This document shows, in pieces, positions 7,840 through 18,121 of a stretch of 64,000 bases of DNA. The notes under the pieces were generated by a model that saw only the letters and a program-made list of their open reading frames with translations, did not search any database and was not told the DNA's origin. Position 1 is the stretch's first letter. Every line of letters starts with the position of its first letter. The stretch spans positions 33,771 to 97,770 of the forward strand of contig NZ_CAJPVI010000036.1 of the NCBI RefSeq assembly GCF_905397435.1, given 5' to 3'. Made by a program: the position numbers and the translations under genes. This DNA comes from Cupriavidus numazuensis. Its GTDB lineage: Bacteria > Pseudomonadota > Gammaproteobacteria > Burkholderiales > Burkholderiaceae.

Positions 7840-9795
7840 ATGACAACGCTCACCCACCAATTTGAACAATACGGGGCCTGGAGAACCGGGGTACTCCAGT
7901 CGCTGGCCGAATTCCAGTCGTGGCTGCAGCAGCACGACCTCTACGATGCGACGGCCGACGAACGCGTGCAGCGCATCCAGAGCGTGCTGCGCAGCGACCG
8001 GCTCAAGGTCGCTTTCATCGCCGAGTTTTCGCGCGGCAAGAGCGAACTGATCAACGCGATCTTCTTCGCCGACTACGGTCGCCGCATCCTCCCGTCGTCG
8101 GCGGGGCGCACGACGATGTGCCCGACCGAGCTGCGCTACGACGAGCACGAGCCGCCGAGCATCCGCCTGCTGCCGATCGAAACCCGGCTGCAGGAAGCCT
8201 CGACCGCGGACTTCCTCGAAGCCGGCACGTCCGCGTCGCACTGGCACTCGGTGCCGCTGGACCCGTCGTCGCCCGAGGGCATGCTCGAAGCCTTCCAGCA
8301 TGTGGTAGAGACCATCCGCGTGACGCCGGCCCAGGCCGAAACGCTGGGCCTCTATCACGAGGAAGATCCCGATGCCGCCTATGCGGTCGATGCCGAAGGC
8401 ATGGTCGAGATCTCGCGCTGGCGCCATGCGGTCATCAATTTCCCGCACCCGCTCTTGCGCCAGGGTCTTGTGATCCTCGACACGCCGGGACTCAACGCGA
8501 TCGGTACCGAACCCGAACTGACCCTGCGCCTGATCCCGGACGCCCATGTGGTGGTGTTCGTGCTGGCCGCGGACGCCGGCGTGACCAAGAGCGACCTCGA
8601 ACTCTGGCGCGGACATGTGGGTGCCGGCCATCGCCGTGGCTGCCTGGCCGTCCTTAACAAGATCGACGGCCTGTGGGATCCGCTCAAGTCGCAGGCCGAG
8701 ATTGCGAAGGAGATTTCGGGCCAGATCACCTCGACCGCGCAGGTGCTCGGCATCGAACAGAGCCGCGTCTACCCGGTGTCCGCGCAGAAGGGGCTGGTCG
8801 CCAAGGTCACGCATGACGAAACACTGCTCGTGCGCAGCGGCCTGCCGAATTTCGAGCATGTGCTGTCGGACCAGCTGATCCCGCGCCGGCGCGAGATCGT
8901 CGCCGACCAGGTTCACCGTTCCGTGCAGGACATGGCGCGCGGCGCGCAGCAGCTGCTGCAGAGCCGCCGTCGCGATATCGTCGAACAGTTGTTCGAACTG
9001 CGCGGGCTGCGCGGCAAGAACCATGCGATGGTCAAGCACATGCTGATGCGCGTGCAGAGCGAGAAGGAAGAGTTCGAGCAAAGCATCAGCAAGTTCCAGG
9101 CATTGCGCCTCGTATTCGGTCGCCACAGCGCCGACATTATCAAGAGCCTGCAGCTGCGCGACGTGCGCAGCACCATGCGCAACTCGCGCGAGCAGATGAA
9201 GGAACGCTTCTTTTCGCGTGGCCTGCGCGAGGACATGGATGCGCTGTTCGGCCAGCTCACCACGCTGATTACCGACGCCGACAACAAGATCAGCCAGTTG
9301 CACCAGCTGATCGAAAGCATGTACCGGCGCTTCAATGCCGAGCATGGCTTCACGCTGCCGGCGCCGATGCAGTTCGTGACCACGCGCTATGTCGCCGAGC
9401 TGAAGGAGATCCTGCAGCTTGTGCAGACGCACTTCGGCACGGTCAGCATGCTCACGCGTTCGCGGCCGCATCTGGTGCAGGGTGCGTTCGATACGATGGC
9501 TAGCCGCGTGCTCGAGAATTTCCGCGACCTGAACCGCGACATCGAAGTCTGGCTCAAATCCGTGATGACGCCGCTGGAGGCACAGGTGCGCGAGCACCAG
9601 AAGCAGCTGCGCCGCCGCGTGGATTCGATCGAACGCATCCACGAGGCCACCGACACGCTCGAAAGCCGTATCGCCGATATGGAAGAGGTGCTCAACGGCC
9701 TCGATGAGCGTAGCGGGCGAATCGAAACGTATGCACAGCGCATCGTCCGCCCGGACGGCGCCGGGACGGAGGCCACGCAGCTCGCCGTGGCCTGA
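7840..9795 (+). CDS. Dynamin-like GTPase
   Basis: A 651-residue bacterial dynamin-family protein. The GTPase domain is in the first 350 residues: G1 loop AEFSRGKSE near residue 65 (most relatives have GEFSRGKS), G3 DTPG near residue 218 and G4 NKID near residue 272. The C-terminal half is almost all helix with heptad-like charged patterns, as in dynamin stalks. It was started at MTTLTHQF; the open frame runs further back over the mutM 3' end but without a family match. No membrane helix is obvious. It sits alone between mutM and mutY and ends at a strong terminator. Membrane remodelling or division-linked roles are known for the family; nothing here identifies the target. Confidence 0.88.
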   Translation: MTTLTHQFEQYGAWRTGVLQSLAEFQSWLQQHDLYDATADERVQRIQSVLRSDRLKVAFIAEFSRGKSELINAIFFADYGRRILPSSAGRTTMCPTELRYDEHEPPSIRLLPIETRLQEASTADFLEAGTSASHWHSVPLDPSSPEGMLEAFQHVVETIRVTPAQAETLGLYHEEDPDAAYAVDAEGMVEISRWRHAVINFPHPLLRQGLVILDTPGLNAIGTEPELTLRLIPDAHVVVFVLAADAGVTKSDLELWRGHVGAGHRRGCLAVLNKIDGLWDPLKSQAEIAKEISGQITSTAQVLGIEQSRVYPVSAQKGLVAKVTHDETLLVRSGLPNFEHVLSDQLIPRRREIVADQVHRSVQDMARGAQQLLQSRRRDIVEQLFELRGLRGKNHAMVKHMLMRVQSEKEEFEQSISKFQALRLVFGRHSADIIKSLQLRDVRSTMRNSREQMKERFFSRGLREDMDALFGQLTTLITDADNKISQLHQLIESMYRRFNAEHGFTLPAPMQFVTTRYVAELKEILQLVQTHFGTVSMLTRSRPHLVQGAFDTMASRVLENFRDLNRDIEVWLKSVMTPLEAQVREHQKQLRRRVDSIERIHEATDTLESRIADMEEVLNGLDERSGRIETYAQRIVRPDGAGTEATQLAVA

Positions 9796-9820
9796 TCGCT
9801 GGCTGTCCGGTATATCATGT

Positions 9821-9852
9821 GGCGCCGCCTCTGTGCGGCGCCTTTTCTTTTG
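9821..9852 (+). terminator. Intrinsic terminator after the dynamin-like gene
   Basis: An 8-bp perfect stem (GGCGCCGC / GCGGCGCC), six-base loop, then TTTTCTTTTG. It lies 25 bases past the stop and separates the GTPase gene from mutY. Confidence 0.88.
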
Positions 9853-9906
9853 TGCGGCCCGCGCCTTGTTTGCCTGCCGTGCAGCCCAAGCGCCTGAACG
9901 TCTCCG

Positions 9907-11088
<1,182 letters not shown>

Positions 11089-11110
11089 ACTTCCGAGGCG
11101 GCGAGAGCGC

Positions 11111-11773
11111 CTACACCATGTGGTGCTGCCGCATGTAGCGGTGCACGATCTCGATGCGCATGCCCGCGTCGGGCAATGCCATCAGCATCTGCTTGGCCTT
11201 CATCGGCACGGGCAGCAGTTCGCACAGGCGGTTGGTGACCCAGCTCGGGTCGTCCCACAGATAGGGCTCGGCAAACGGCATGCGGTCGGGTTGCTCGGCA
11301 TGCAGCCGCGTGACGATCCGTCGCAGCACCGACAGGCATTCGCCTAGCAGTTCGAGCTTGCAGTCGATGATGTCGGCGGGTAGCAGTTCAGCGCTGGCGA
11401 CGATCAGCCCGTCGTCGCGCGTGCGGTGTTCAATCACACGGAAACGCTGGCGTCCGCGTGTTTCGATCAGCAGCACGCCAAGCTGCTCCATATTGCAGTC
11501 GACAATCTCGGCAAGGCAGCCGATCGATTCGGGCACGGTCTGCTGGCCTGTGCGCGCCACTTCCTCGCCGCTGGCGATCAGGCACACGCCGAACGGCGCT
11601 GCATCGCGCAGGCAGTTGCGCACCATGTCGACATAGCGTTTCTCGAACACGCGCAGCGGCAGGCGGCCGTCCGGAAACAGCACCGTGTGCAGGGGGAAGA
11701 TGGGGAGATCGTCCAGCGTCAGCGGCGTTGCGTCGGCGGGAGCGGTGTGACGGAGAAGATCTGTCGAGGACAT
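11111..11773 (-). CDS. LON peptidase substrate-binding domain protein
   Basis: A 220-residue protein made almost entirely of the N-terminal substrate-binding (LAN/PUA-like) domain of Lon, without the ATPase or protease parts. The entry block LPIFPLHTVLFPDGRLPLRVFEKRY (residues 23-47) is diagnostic, with the later GRQRFRV strand. Such stand-alone proteins are common in beta-proteobacteria and their role is not settled; the bacterial relatives are soluble and cytoplasmic. It is convergent with mutY (22-base gap) and upstream-adjacent to rapZ on the same strand. Confidence 0.92.
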   Translation of the reverse strand: MSSTDLLRHTAPADATPLTLDDLPIFPLHTVLFPDGRLPLRVFEKRYVDMVRNCLRDAAPFGVCLIASGEEVARTGQQTVPESIGCLAEIVDCNMEQLGVLLIETRGRQRFRVIEHRTRDDGLIVASAELLPADIIDCKLELLGECLSVLRRIVTRLHAEQPDRMPFAEPYLWDDPSWVTNRLCELLPVPMKAKQMLMALPDAGMRIEIVHRYMRQHHMV

Positions 11774-11886
11774 GCGATGGCTGCCATTCCGCTAAATCGA
11801 GGGAACGGCCGCCAGATCGCATACGGCGGCCGCCATGGCTGCCAGGGTCAGAGATGCCTGGCGGCACCGGCGGACTGCGCAGCGGA

Positions 11887-12771
11887 CTACGTCGCCGGCG
11901 CGAGCTCGCGGTGTCTCACCAGCACATTACCATGGGCCCGGAAATAGTTGGCAAGCCTTTCCGCAATATAGACCGAACGGTGCTGTCCGCCGGTGCAGCC
12001 GATCGCCACGGTCAGGTAGCTGCGATTGTCCGCAATGAAACTCGGCAGCCACTTTTCCACATAGGCGCGGATGTCTTCGGCCATGGCGAGCACCATCGGC
12101 TGCGCCTGCAGGAAATCGATCACGGGGCCGTCGCGGCCGGTCAGCGGGCGCAGTGCGAGGTCGTAATAAGGGTTGGGCAGCGAGCGCACGTCGAAGACGA
12201 GATCGGCATCGCTCGGTACGCCGTGCTTGAAGCCGAACGATTCGAACAGCAGCGTCAGGCGTTCGCTGTCTTCGCGGATCAGCTCCTTGATCCAGCTTCG
12301 CAGCGTATTGGTGCGCACGTTGCTGGTATCAATGCGGTGCGCAGACTCGGCCAGCGGGCTCAGCAGTTCGCGCTCCATCTCGATCGCTTCCATCAGGGCC
12401 CGGTCGTTGAACGCCGGTTCGCCGTCAGAGCCAGGCACGCCGTCGGTCAGGATCGACAGCGGGTGCCGGCGCCGCGTTTCCGAGTAGCGCTGCACCAGTG
12501 CGTCGGTGCTGGCCGTCAGGAACAGGACCTCGACCTGGTGCGTTTCGGCCAGTTCGCGGACCGTATCGGGCAGGTGTTCCAGCGATTCGCGGCTGCGGAT
12601 GTCGGTGGCCACGCCCAGATGCGTGTAACCCTCGCTGGCGAGGTAGCGAGCCAGGTCGGGAATGAATTGAGCGGGCAGGTTATCGACGCAGTAAAAGCCT
12701 GCATCTTCAAGCACGTTCAGTGCGACGGATTTGCCGGAGCCGGAGATGCCGGTGATGAGAATGATGCGCAT
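11887..12771 (-). CDS. rapZ: RNase adapter protein RapZ (nucleotide-binding)
   Basis: RapZ in enterobacteria binds glucosamine-6-phosphate and guides RNase E to the sRNA GlmZ; in other phyla it is called YvcJ and binds nucleotide. The 294-residue product starts MRIILITGISGSGKSVALN with the Walker A loop GISGSGKS at residues 8-15. The C-terminal domain carries CTGGQHRSVYIAE, the family signature near residue 260. The longer frame upstream is rejected because the Walker loop normally sits at the N-terminus. It belongs to the hprK-ptsN-rpoN nitrogen-PTS neighbourhood. Whether a GlmZ-like RNA exists here is unknown. Confidence 0.93.
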   Translation of the reverse strand: MRIILITGISGSGKSVALNVLEDAGFYCVDNLPAQFIPDLARYLASEGYTHLGVATDIRSRESLEHLPDTVRELAETHQVEVLFLTASTDALVQRYSETRRRHPLSILTDGVPGSDGEPAFNDRALMEAIEMERELLSPLAESAHRIDTSNVRTNTLRSWIKELIREDSERLTLLFESFGFKHGVPSDADLVFDVRSLPNPYYDLALRPLTGRDGPVIDFLQAQPMVLAMAEDIRAYVEKWLPSFIADNRSYLTVAIGCTGGQHRSVYIAERLANYFRAHGNVLVRHRELAPAT

Positions 12772-12827
12772 ATCATCGGAAGCATAGCATCCGGCAATGG
12801 CCTCGTCATGACAGCGCCTGATGCAAA

Positions 12828-12858
12828 CAAAAATGGCGAACCGCACGGTTCGCCATTT
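12828..12858 (-). terminator. Intrinsic terminator after the PsiF-like gene
   Basis: A perfect 13-bp stem (AAATGGCGAACCG / CGGTTCGCCATTT) with a two-base centre. On the minus strand it is followed by TTTTTGTTT. It lies 20 bases past the PsiF-family stop and before rapZ. Confidence 0.9.
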
Positions 12859-12877
12859 CATCAGCGGAGGCTGAGGC

Positions 12878-13249
12878 TTACTTCGACAGGCATTCCTTCA
12901 TGTACGCCTTGTACTCGTCGCCCTTCTTGCCCTTGCCTTCCTTGCTGCAGGCCGACATCTTTTCCTGCTGGCTCTTGGTCGGTTGCACACCCTTGGCCGA
13001 GAGGCATTGCTTCATGAAGGCCTTGCGATCGTCGCCTTTCTTGTCGCCAGCCTGCGCGTTGCAATCCTTCATCTTCTGCTGCTGCGCGGTGGGCGCCTTG
13101 GCGGCAGATGCCGGGACAGCCTTGTCTCCCGGGCCCGGTGCAGCCGGCATGGCGGGCGTTGCAGGTGTGGTTTGTGGTGCGGGTTGTGCCATTGCGCCAG
13201 TGGCCAGCAGCGGCGTCACCAGCACACACATCGCGATCAGTTTTTTCAT
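12878..13249 (-). CDS. PsiF-repeat family periplasmic protein
   Basis: A 123-residue secreted protein with two PsiF repeats. After a signal peptide (MKKLIAMCVL to GAMA-QP, cleavage near residue 22) and a Pro/Ala-rich linker come two copies of a roughly 35-residue unit: Q-K-MK-CN-GDKKGDDRKAFMKQCL at about residues 57-88 and Q-EKMSACS-GKKGDEYKAYMKECL at 93-122. Each unit has two Cys that may form a disulfide. PsiF was named for phosphate-starvation induction in E. coli; its job is unknown. GGAGAG sits before the ATG. The gene is between hprK and rapZ and has its own terminator. Confidence 0.9.
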   Translation of the reverse strand: MKKLIAMCVLVTPLLATGAMAQPAPQTTPATPAMPAAPGPGDKAVPASAAKAPTAQQQKMKDCNAQAGDKKGDDRKAFMKQCLSAKGVQPTKSQQEKMSACSKEGKGKKGDEYKAYMKECLSK

Positions 13250-13425
13250 GCTTGCTCTCCTGGCTGTGGAAAATTTCATGGCCACCTTTTGCCGGCCGAC
13301 GGCTGGCGCAGCGGCTCCAGACTGGGCTCGATGCCCATTACAGCACAAAACGAAGCACGTCCCCAGCGCGTTGACCAATTTGTCAACGCCGATGTAAGCA
13401 ATTGAAAGCGAGTCGCGATGTCTGG

Positions 13426-14397
13426 TCAGAGCAGACGGCCCTGGCCGCGCGAGACTGCGTCGGCCTGCATGGCAGCGCGCTGGCGGTCCATGAAGTCGCG
13501 CAACGTGTCGATGCCACGCAGGCGCAGGATCGTATTGCGCACGGCGGCCTCGACCAGCACGGCGAGGTTTCGGCCAGCCGCCACCTGGATCTTGACCATA
13601 TGGATCGGCAAGCCCAGGACGTCGAGGTACTGCGAATCGAGCGGCAGGCGTTCGAACTCGCCGTCATTGCGGCGCACCAGCTGCACGACCAGCTTCATCT
13701 TCATCTTCCGCCGCACGGCGGTCTCACCGAAGATGGTCTTGATGTCGAGCAGGCCCAGGCCGCGCACTTCCAGCAGGTTCTGCAGCAGCGGCGGGCAGCG
13801 TCCTTCGATGAAATCGGGGCCAAGGCGCACGAAATCCACCGCATCATCGGCCACCAGTCCGTGGCCCCGCGAAATCAGTTCCAGGCCCAGTTCGCTCTTG
13901 CCCAGACCCGACTCGCCCATGATCAGCACGCCCATGCCGAGGATGTCGAGGAACACGCCGTGCATGGTCACGCGCGGTGCCGAAATGCGCGACAGGTACA
14001 GCCGCAGGTGGTCGATCACCGCAGCGGAAGACACCGGCGTGGTGAACAGTGGCGTGGACGAACGCGTGCAGCGCAGTTCCAGGTCGGGTGGCGGCTCCAT
14101 GCCGTCGGCCACGACTAGGAAGGGCGGCTCCAGCAGAATCAGCTCGCCCATCTGGCGCTTGCGCGTTTCGTCATCCAGGCGCTGGTAGTACGTGATTTCG
14201 GGTTTGCCGAGGACCTGGATCCGGTTCGGGTGGATCAGGTTCAGGTGGCCGACGAGGTCCGCGGCCGAGGTGGCCTCGCGGGCAAACTCCACGTCGAAGG
14301 CGCGGTCGGCCCCTTCCAGGCCAGCCACCCACGAGAGTTTGATGTCGGCTGCGTTGTCGTCGAAGATCGACTGCGAGGTGACGCCGGTGAGTTCCAT
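13426..14397 (-). CDS. hprK: HPr kinase/phosphorylase
   Basis: Phosphorylates and dephosphorylates HPr-type proteins on Ser, in beta-proteobacteria probably the nitrogen-PTS NPr/HPr. The 323-residue product has the N-terminal DRTGG-like domain (to about residue 130) and the kinase domain with Walker A GESGLGKSE near residue 160. The family signature LLEVRGLGLLDI is near residue 212, followed by the catalytic AVRRK-KM segment. It follows ptsN by 75 bases on the same strand and precedes the PsiF-like gene. Linkage to ptsN and rpoN fits control of the phosphorylation cascade rather than sugar uptake. Confidence 0.95.
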   Translation of the reverse strand: MELTGVTSQSIFDDNAADIKLSWVAGLEGADRAFDVEFAREATSAADLVGHLNLIHPNRIQVLGKPEITYYQRLDDETRKRQMGELILLEPPFLVVADGMEPPPDLELRCTRSSTPLFTTPVSSAAVIDHLRLYLSRISAPRVTMHGVFLDILGMGVLIMGESGLGKSELGLELISRGHGLVADDAVDFVRLGPDFIEGRCPPLLQNLLEVRGLGLLDIKTIFGETAVRRKMKMKLVVQLVRRNDGEFERLPLDSQYLDVLGLPIHMVKIQVAAGRNLAVLVEAAVRNTILRLRGIDTLRDFMDRQRAAMQADAVSRGQGRLL

Positions 14398-14472
14398 GCG
14401 GTATGACTTTCGGGGCGGGGGGCTGTGCCGGGCTTTACGGTCGTCCGGTCTGTTGCCAGCCCAGGGGAAGGG

Positions 14473-14928
14473 TCAGGGATGCCACTGTGTCAGGAGCTGA
14501 TGCACTTCTTCGGGTGTGGCCAGCGTTGCGAGGCCTTCACGCATGTCGCGATCGGACAGCAGCTGTGCGATTTCCGAGAGGATCTCGAGATGCTGCTGCG
14601 TGGCCTGTTCCGGCACCAGCAGGAAGATCAGCAGCGAGACAGGCTTGCCGTCGGGCGATTCGAACGGGATCGGCTCGGCCAGCCGCATGAACGCCGCGAG
14701 CGGCTGCTTCAGTCCCTTGATGCGCCCATGCGGAATGGCCACGCCGGCGCCGAGGCCGGTCGAACCGAGCGACTCGCGCGCAAACAGGTTGTCGGTCACG
14801 GTCGCCCGCGCCACGCCATGGTTGTTCTCGAAGAGGAGCCCGGCTTGCTCGAAGACACGCTTCTTGCTGGTGACGCTGACGTCGAGGTTGATGTTGCCGG
14901 GTGGCAGCAGTTTGGCCAAACGATTCAT
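14473..14928 (-). CDS. ptsN: Nitrogen-PTS enzyme IIA (PtsN)
   Basis: The terminal phosphoryl acceptor of the nitrogen PTS, regulating potassium transport and stress responses by protein contact. The 151-residue product starts MNRLAKLLPPGNINLDVSV and has the EIIA(Ntr) fold. The phosphorylated His is in GVAIPHGRI near residue 69, and FLLVPEQ lies near residue 107. A longer in-frame start 135 bases upstream is not supported by family alignment. It lies upstream of hprK and is separated from hpf-rpoN by a terminator. No NPr (ptsO) gene is visible nearby. Confidence 0.95.
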   Translation of the reverse strand: MNRLAKLLPPGNINLDVSVTSKKRVFEQAGLLFENNHGVARATVTDNLFARESLGSTGLGAGVAIPHGRIKGLKQPLAAFMRLAEPIPFESPDGKPVSLLIFLLVPEQATQQHLEILSEIAQLLSDRDMREGLATLATPEEVHQLLTQWHP

Positions 14929-15230
14929 GGGCGATGCGAGGATTTCAGTTAGCAGGCAGTTCGGACTGCTCGGCCATGCAAGGCTGCGGGCCGGCTTATG
15001 GCGATACCATGGTTTGCCAGGCGTTTGGCCATTATAGAGCAGCGACTCCCTTGACTTGTGCAATGCAGCGCAGGGTCCTGTACGTTACTCCCCCGTGCTG
15101 GTGCCGCCGCACCGGGATAGGGCCAGCGCACCGGAGTCGCTACCAGCCATGTCTCAGAGAGCATACACCGCCACGCGCCAGTTGCGAACATCTGTGCCAC
15201 GGGCAGCCGTAGTTGGCGGGCAACAGGCGC
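14929..15230. other. Intergenic region between ptsN and the hpf terminator
   Basis: This 302-base spacer holds no convincing gene; short frames in it have no family resemblance. It must contain the promoter for ptsN-hprK on the minus strand, but I cannot identify clear -35/-10 hexamers. Confidence 0.4.
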
Positions 15231-15258
15231 AAAAAAGCCGCGCTACATGGCGCGGCTT
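15231..15258 (-). terminator. Intrinsic terminator after hpf
   Basis: A 9-bp stem (AAGCCGCGC / GCGCGGCTT) with a six-base loop, followed on the minus strand by six T residues. It lies 50 bases past the hpf stop and ends the kdsD-lpt-rpoN-hpf run. Confidence 0.88.
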
Positions 15259-15307
15259 GCTTTTATCAGTCCTTTTCAGCGGCCAGCCTCACGACTGGCA
15301 GGCATGA

Positions 15308-15661
15308 TCATTGCTGCTGTAGTTGCGCTTCGGCCATCTGGTACTTGACCGCTTCGCGGTCGTGGCCTTGCACGCGATCCTTGTAGCGAAGCACCTGGCG
15401 GTCCAGCTTGTCGACAAGTGCGTCGATGGCCGCATACAGGTCTTCGTGATGGGCTTCAACAAAGATGTCCTTGCCCCGGAGGTGCAGATTGATTTCCGCG
15501 TACTGCCGCCTGTCCTTTTCCTTATGGTTATCGACTGAAAGTAGCACGCTAACGCCAATGACTTGATCGAAATGCCTGACGATACGCTCCAGCTTCGTTT
15601 CCACGTACTCACGCAACGCAGGCGTGATGTCCAGGTGGTGTCCACTGATCTTGAAGTTCAT
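15308..15661 (-). CDS. hpf: Ribosome hibernation-promoting factor HPF/YfiA
   Basis: Binds the 30S subunit near the decoding centre in starved cells, silencing ribosomes. The 117-residue product is the short form: MNFKISGHHLDITPALREYV, then a beta-alpha-beta-beta-beta-alpha fold with EINLHLRGKDIFVEAH-EDLYAAIDALVDKLDRQ in the middle. It lacks the C-terminal dimerisation domain of long HPF. It follows rpoN by 49 bases, the widely conserved rpoN-hpf pair. Confidence 0.95.
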   Translation of the reverse strand: MNFKISGHHLDITPALREYVETKLERIVRHFDQVIGVSVLLSVDNHKEKDRRQYAEINLHLRGKDIFVEAHHEDLYAAIDALVDKLDRQVLRYKDRVQGHDREAVKYQMAEAQLQQQ

Positions 15662-15710
15662 AGCGCTTCTCCTTCTGAAAGAGCTGCACCAGGCAGGCGG
15701 TGCAACTCGG

Positions 15711-17192
15711 CTACAAAGTCTTGCGGAGATTGACAGCGGGGATCTTCAGGGCTTCGCGATACTTGGCGACGGTACGGCGCGCGACAACGAAGCCTTGTTC
15801 ACCCAGCAATTCGGCAATTCGGCTGTCGGAAAGAGGACTCCTCGGGTCTTCGGCTCCTATAAGTTGCTTGATCAAGGCGCGGATCGCCGTTGATGAAGCC
15901 GCGCCACCGGTTTCGGTGGACACGTGGCTACCGAAGAAGTACTTCAGTTCGAAAGTACCCATCGGCGTTGCCATGTATTTATTGGTCGTCACCCGGGATA
16001 TGGTTGACTCGTGTAATCCCAGTGTATCGGCAATCTCCCGCAAAACCAAGGGGCGCATCGCGATTTCGCCATGCGTGAAAAAGTTCTTCTGACGTTCGAC
16101 AATTGCCTGCGAAACTCGCAGGATTGTGTCGAACCTTTGCTGAATATTCTTGATCAGCCAGCGTGCCTCCTGCAGCTTTTGCTGCAGCCCGGCAGCGCCG
16201 GATTCCCCCTTCGCGCCGCGCAGGATCTGCGCGTACATGTCGTTGATGCGCAGGCGTGGCATCACGTCCGGATTCAGCTGTGCGATCCAGCCGCCACTGC
16301 TCTTGCGCACGAACACGTCGGGCACGACGAAATCCGCTTCAGGCCGGCTGTACGCATGGCCCGGGTACGGCGCGAGCGAACGGATCAGTTCATGCGCAGC
16401 CTTGAGCGCCGCTTCGTCTACCTGCAGCGCTTTTTTCAGGCGCGTGTAGTCGCGCACCGCAAGCAATTCAAGATGATGCTGGACGATCGACAGCGCCAGT
16501 TCGCGCTGCGGGTGCTGCAGCCGGCGCAATTGCAGGCTCAGGCATTCGGCTGCGTTGCGCGCGCCCACGCCCGGCGGGTCGAAGCTCTGCAGCAGCGTGA
16601 GCATCGCCTGGACTTCGTCGACTTCGAATTCGAGTTCCTCGGGCAGCTCCGAGCAGATCTCGTCGAGCGACGTGCTCAGGTAGCCGTCGTCATCGAGCGA
16701 TTCGATCAGGAAAATCGCCAGCCCCTTGTCGCGCACCGAGATCTTCAGCGGCGTGAGCTGTTCCATCAGATGTTCGCGCAGCGTGGGCTCGGCATCGCGC
16801 AGCTGCATGGGCGTCTTTTCGTCGTCCTCGCCCTGGGGGCGCCGTGCGAAATCGTCGAGGCTCCAGTCGCTGCCGTAGTCGTCGCCGCCGCTGTCGCTGT
16901 AGTTCTCGTCATCGCTGCCGCCTGCGCTGTCGGCATTCGCTTCGCCATTGCCCTGCGGTTCGGCAGGAGCGGGGGCCGGGGCACTTTGCAGGTTGACCGA
17001 GCCATCCGCGGCTACGCGCAGCGGGCTTTCGATCCAGTCGTTTTCGCGCTCCAGCAGCGGGTTTTCCGTGAGGGCCTGCTCGACTTCCTGTTGCAGTTCC
17101 AGCGTGGAAAGTTGCAGCAATCGGATCGACTGCTGCAGTTGCGGCGTGAGTGCCAGATGTTGCGAAAGGCGGAGCTGGAGCGACGGTTTCAT
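15711..17192 (-). CDS. rpoN: RNA polymerase sigma-54 factor
   Basis: Sigma-54 directs polymerase to -24/-12 promoters and needs an AAA+ activator. The 493-residue product has region I, Gln/Leu-rich (MKPSLQLRLSQHLALTPQLQQ, residues 1-50). Next come an acidic Asp/Gly-rich region II (about 55-130), the core-binding domain, and the HTH with HESTISRVTTNKY. The RpoN box ARRTVAKYREALKIP is near the C-terminus and contacts the -24 element. lptB lies 100 bases upstream and hpf 49 downstream on the same strand. Confidence 0.97.
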   Translation of the reverse strand: MKPSLQLRLSQHLALTPQLQQSIRLLQLSTLELQQEVEQALTENPLLERENDWIESPLRVAADGSVNLQSAPAPAPAEPQGNGEANADSAGGSDDENYSDSGGDDYGSDWSLDDFARRPQGEDDEKTPMQLRDAEPTLREHLMEQLTPLKISVRDKGLAIFLIESLDDDGYLSTSLDEICSELPEELEFEVDEVQAMLTLLQSFDPPGVGARNAAECLSLQLRRLQHPQRELALSIVQHHLELLAVRDYTRLKKALQVDEAALKAAHELIRSLAPYPGHAYSRPEADFVVPDVFVRKSSGGWIAQLNPDVMPRLRINDMYAQILRGAKGESGAAGLQQKLQEARWLIKNIQQRFDTILRVSQAIVERQKNFFTHGEIAMRPLVLREIADTLGLHESTISRVTTNKYMATPMGTFELKYFFGSHVSTETGGAASSTAIRALIKQLIGAEDPRSPLSDSRIAELLGEQGFVVARRTVAKYREALKIPAVNLRKTL

Positions 17193-17292
17193 GCGACCTA
17201 TTTTATGCGCATCTTTCCGATGTTGGAACGGAAATTGCTATCGCTGATGTCGCTTGATCGTCTCTTTCCGGGGGCAACATGCCGCCCCGGCT

Positions 17293-18093
17293 TCACATGC
17301 GGAAATTCTCACCCAGGTAGACGCGCCGCACCGATTCGTTCGCGATGATGTCTTCAGGCTGGCCCGACGCGAGCACGGTGCCTTCGCTGATGATGTACGC
17401 GTGGTCGCAGATGCCGAGGGTCTCGCGCACGTTGTGGTCGGTGATAAGCACGCCGATATTGCGTGCCTTCAGGAAGCTGACGATGCGCTGGATTTCACCG
17501 ACCGCGATCGGATCCACGCCGGCGAACGGTTCATCCAGCAGGATGAAGCGCGGCGACGAAGCCAGCGCGCGCGCAATTTCCACGCGGCGGCGTTCGCCGC
17601 CAGACAGCGACAGCGCCGGGTTGTTGCGCAGGTGGGCGATCTGCAAGTCGTCCAGCAGCGTATCGAGCCGCGCATCGATCTCGGCCTTGGGCAGCGGCTT
17701 GCCATTCACGACCTGGAGCTCCAGCACCGCGCGGATGTTCTCTTCGACGTTCAGCTTGCGGAACACCGACGCTTCCTGCGGCAGATAGGACAGCCCCATG
17801 CGCGCGCGTTCGTGGATGGCCAGGCCGCTGATGTGCTGGCCGTCGAGCACGATATCGCCCTCGTCCAATGCTACCAGGCCCACGATCATGTAGAACGACG
17901 TGGTCTTGCCGGCGCCGTTCGGACCTAGCAGGCCGACGACCTCGCCGCTTTTCACGTCGAGCGACACGTCCTTGACCACCGTGCGCGTCCCGTAGCGCTT
18001 CTTAAGATGGCGCACGACCATCGTGCTGCTGTCGACACGGACGTCGCTGGCGGCGGAAGCGGGCGTGGGGGCGAGTGTTGCGGTATCGGTCAT
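17293..18093 (-). CDS. lptB: LPS export ABC transporter ATP-binding protein LptB
   Basis: ATPase that powers extraction of lipopolysaccharide from the inner membrane with LptFG. The 266-residue product has an extended N-terminus of about 25 residues, then Walker A GPNGAGKTT near residue 59, the Q-loop YLPQEASVF, the ABC signature LSGGERRR and Walker B FILLDEPFAGVDP, and the H-loop in LITDHNVRETL. It follows lptA by 28 bases and precedes rpoN. The N-terminal extension is longer than in E. coli LptB; an in-frame ATG at about residue 25 (MVVRHLKK) could be the true start. Confidence 0.95.
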   Translation of the reverse strand: MTDTATLAPTPASAASDVRVDSSTMVVRHLKKRYGTRTVVKDVSLDVKSGEVVGLLGPNGAGKTTSFYMIVGLVALDEGDIVLDGQHISGLAIHERARMGLSYLPQEASVFRKLNVEENIRAVLELQVVNGKPLPKAEIDARLDTLLDDLQIAHLRNNPALSLSGGERRRVEIARALASSPRFILLDEPFAGVDPIAVGEIQRIVSFLKARNIGVLITDHNVRETLGICDHAYIISEGTVLASGQPEDIIANESVRRVYLGENFRM

Positions 18094-18121
18094 GTTGGGG
18101 TCGTGCGCTCGCGCGCGGGAT

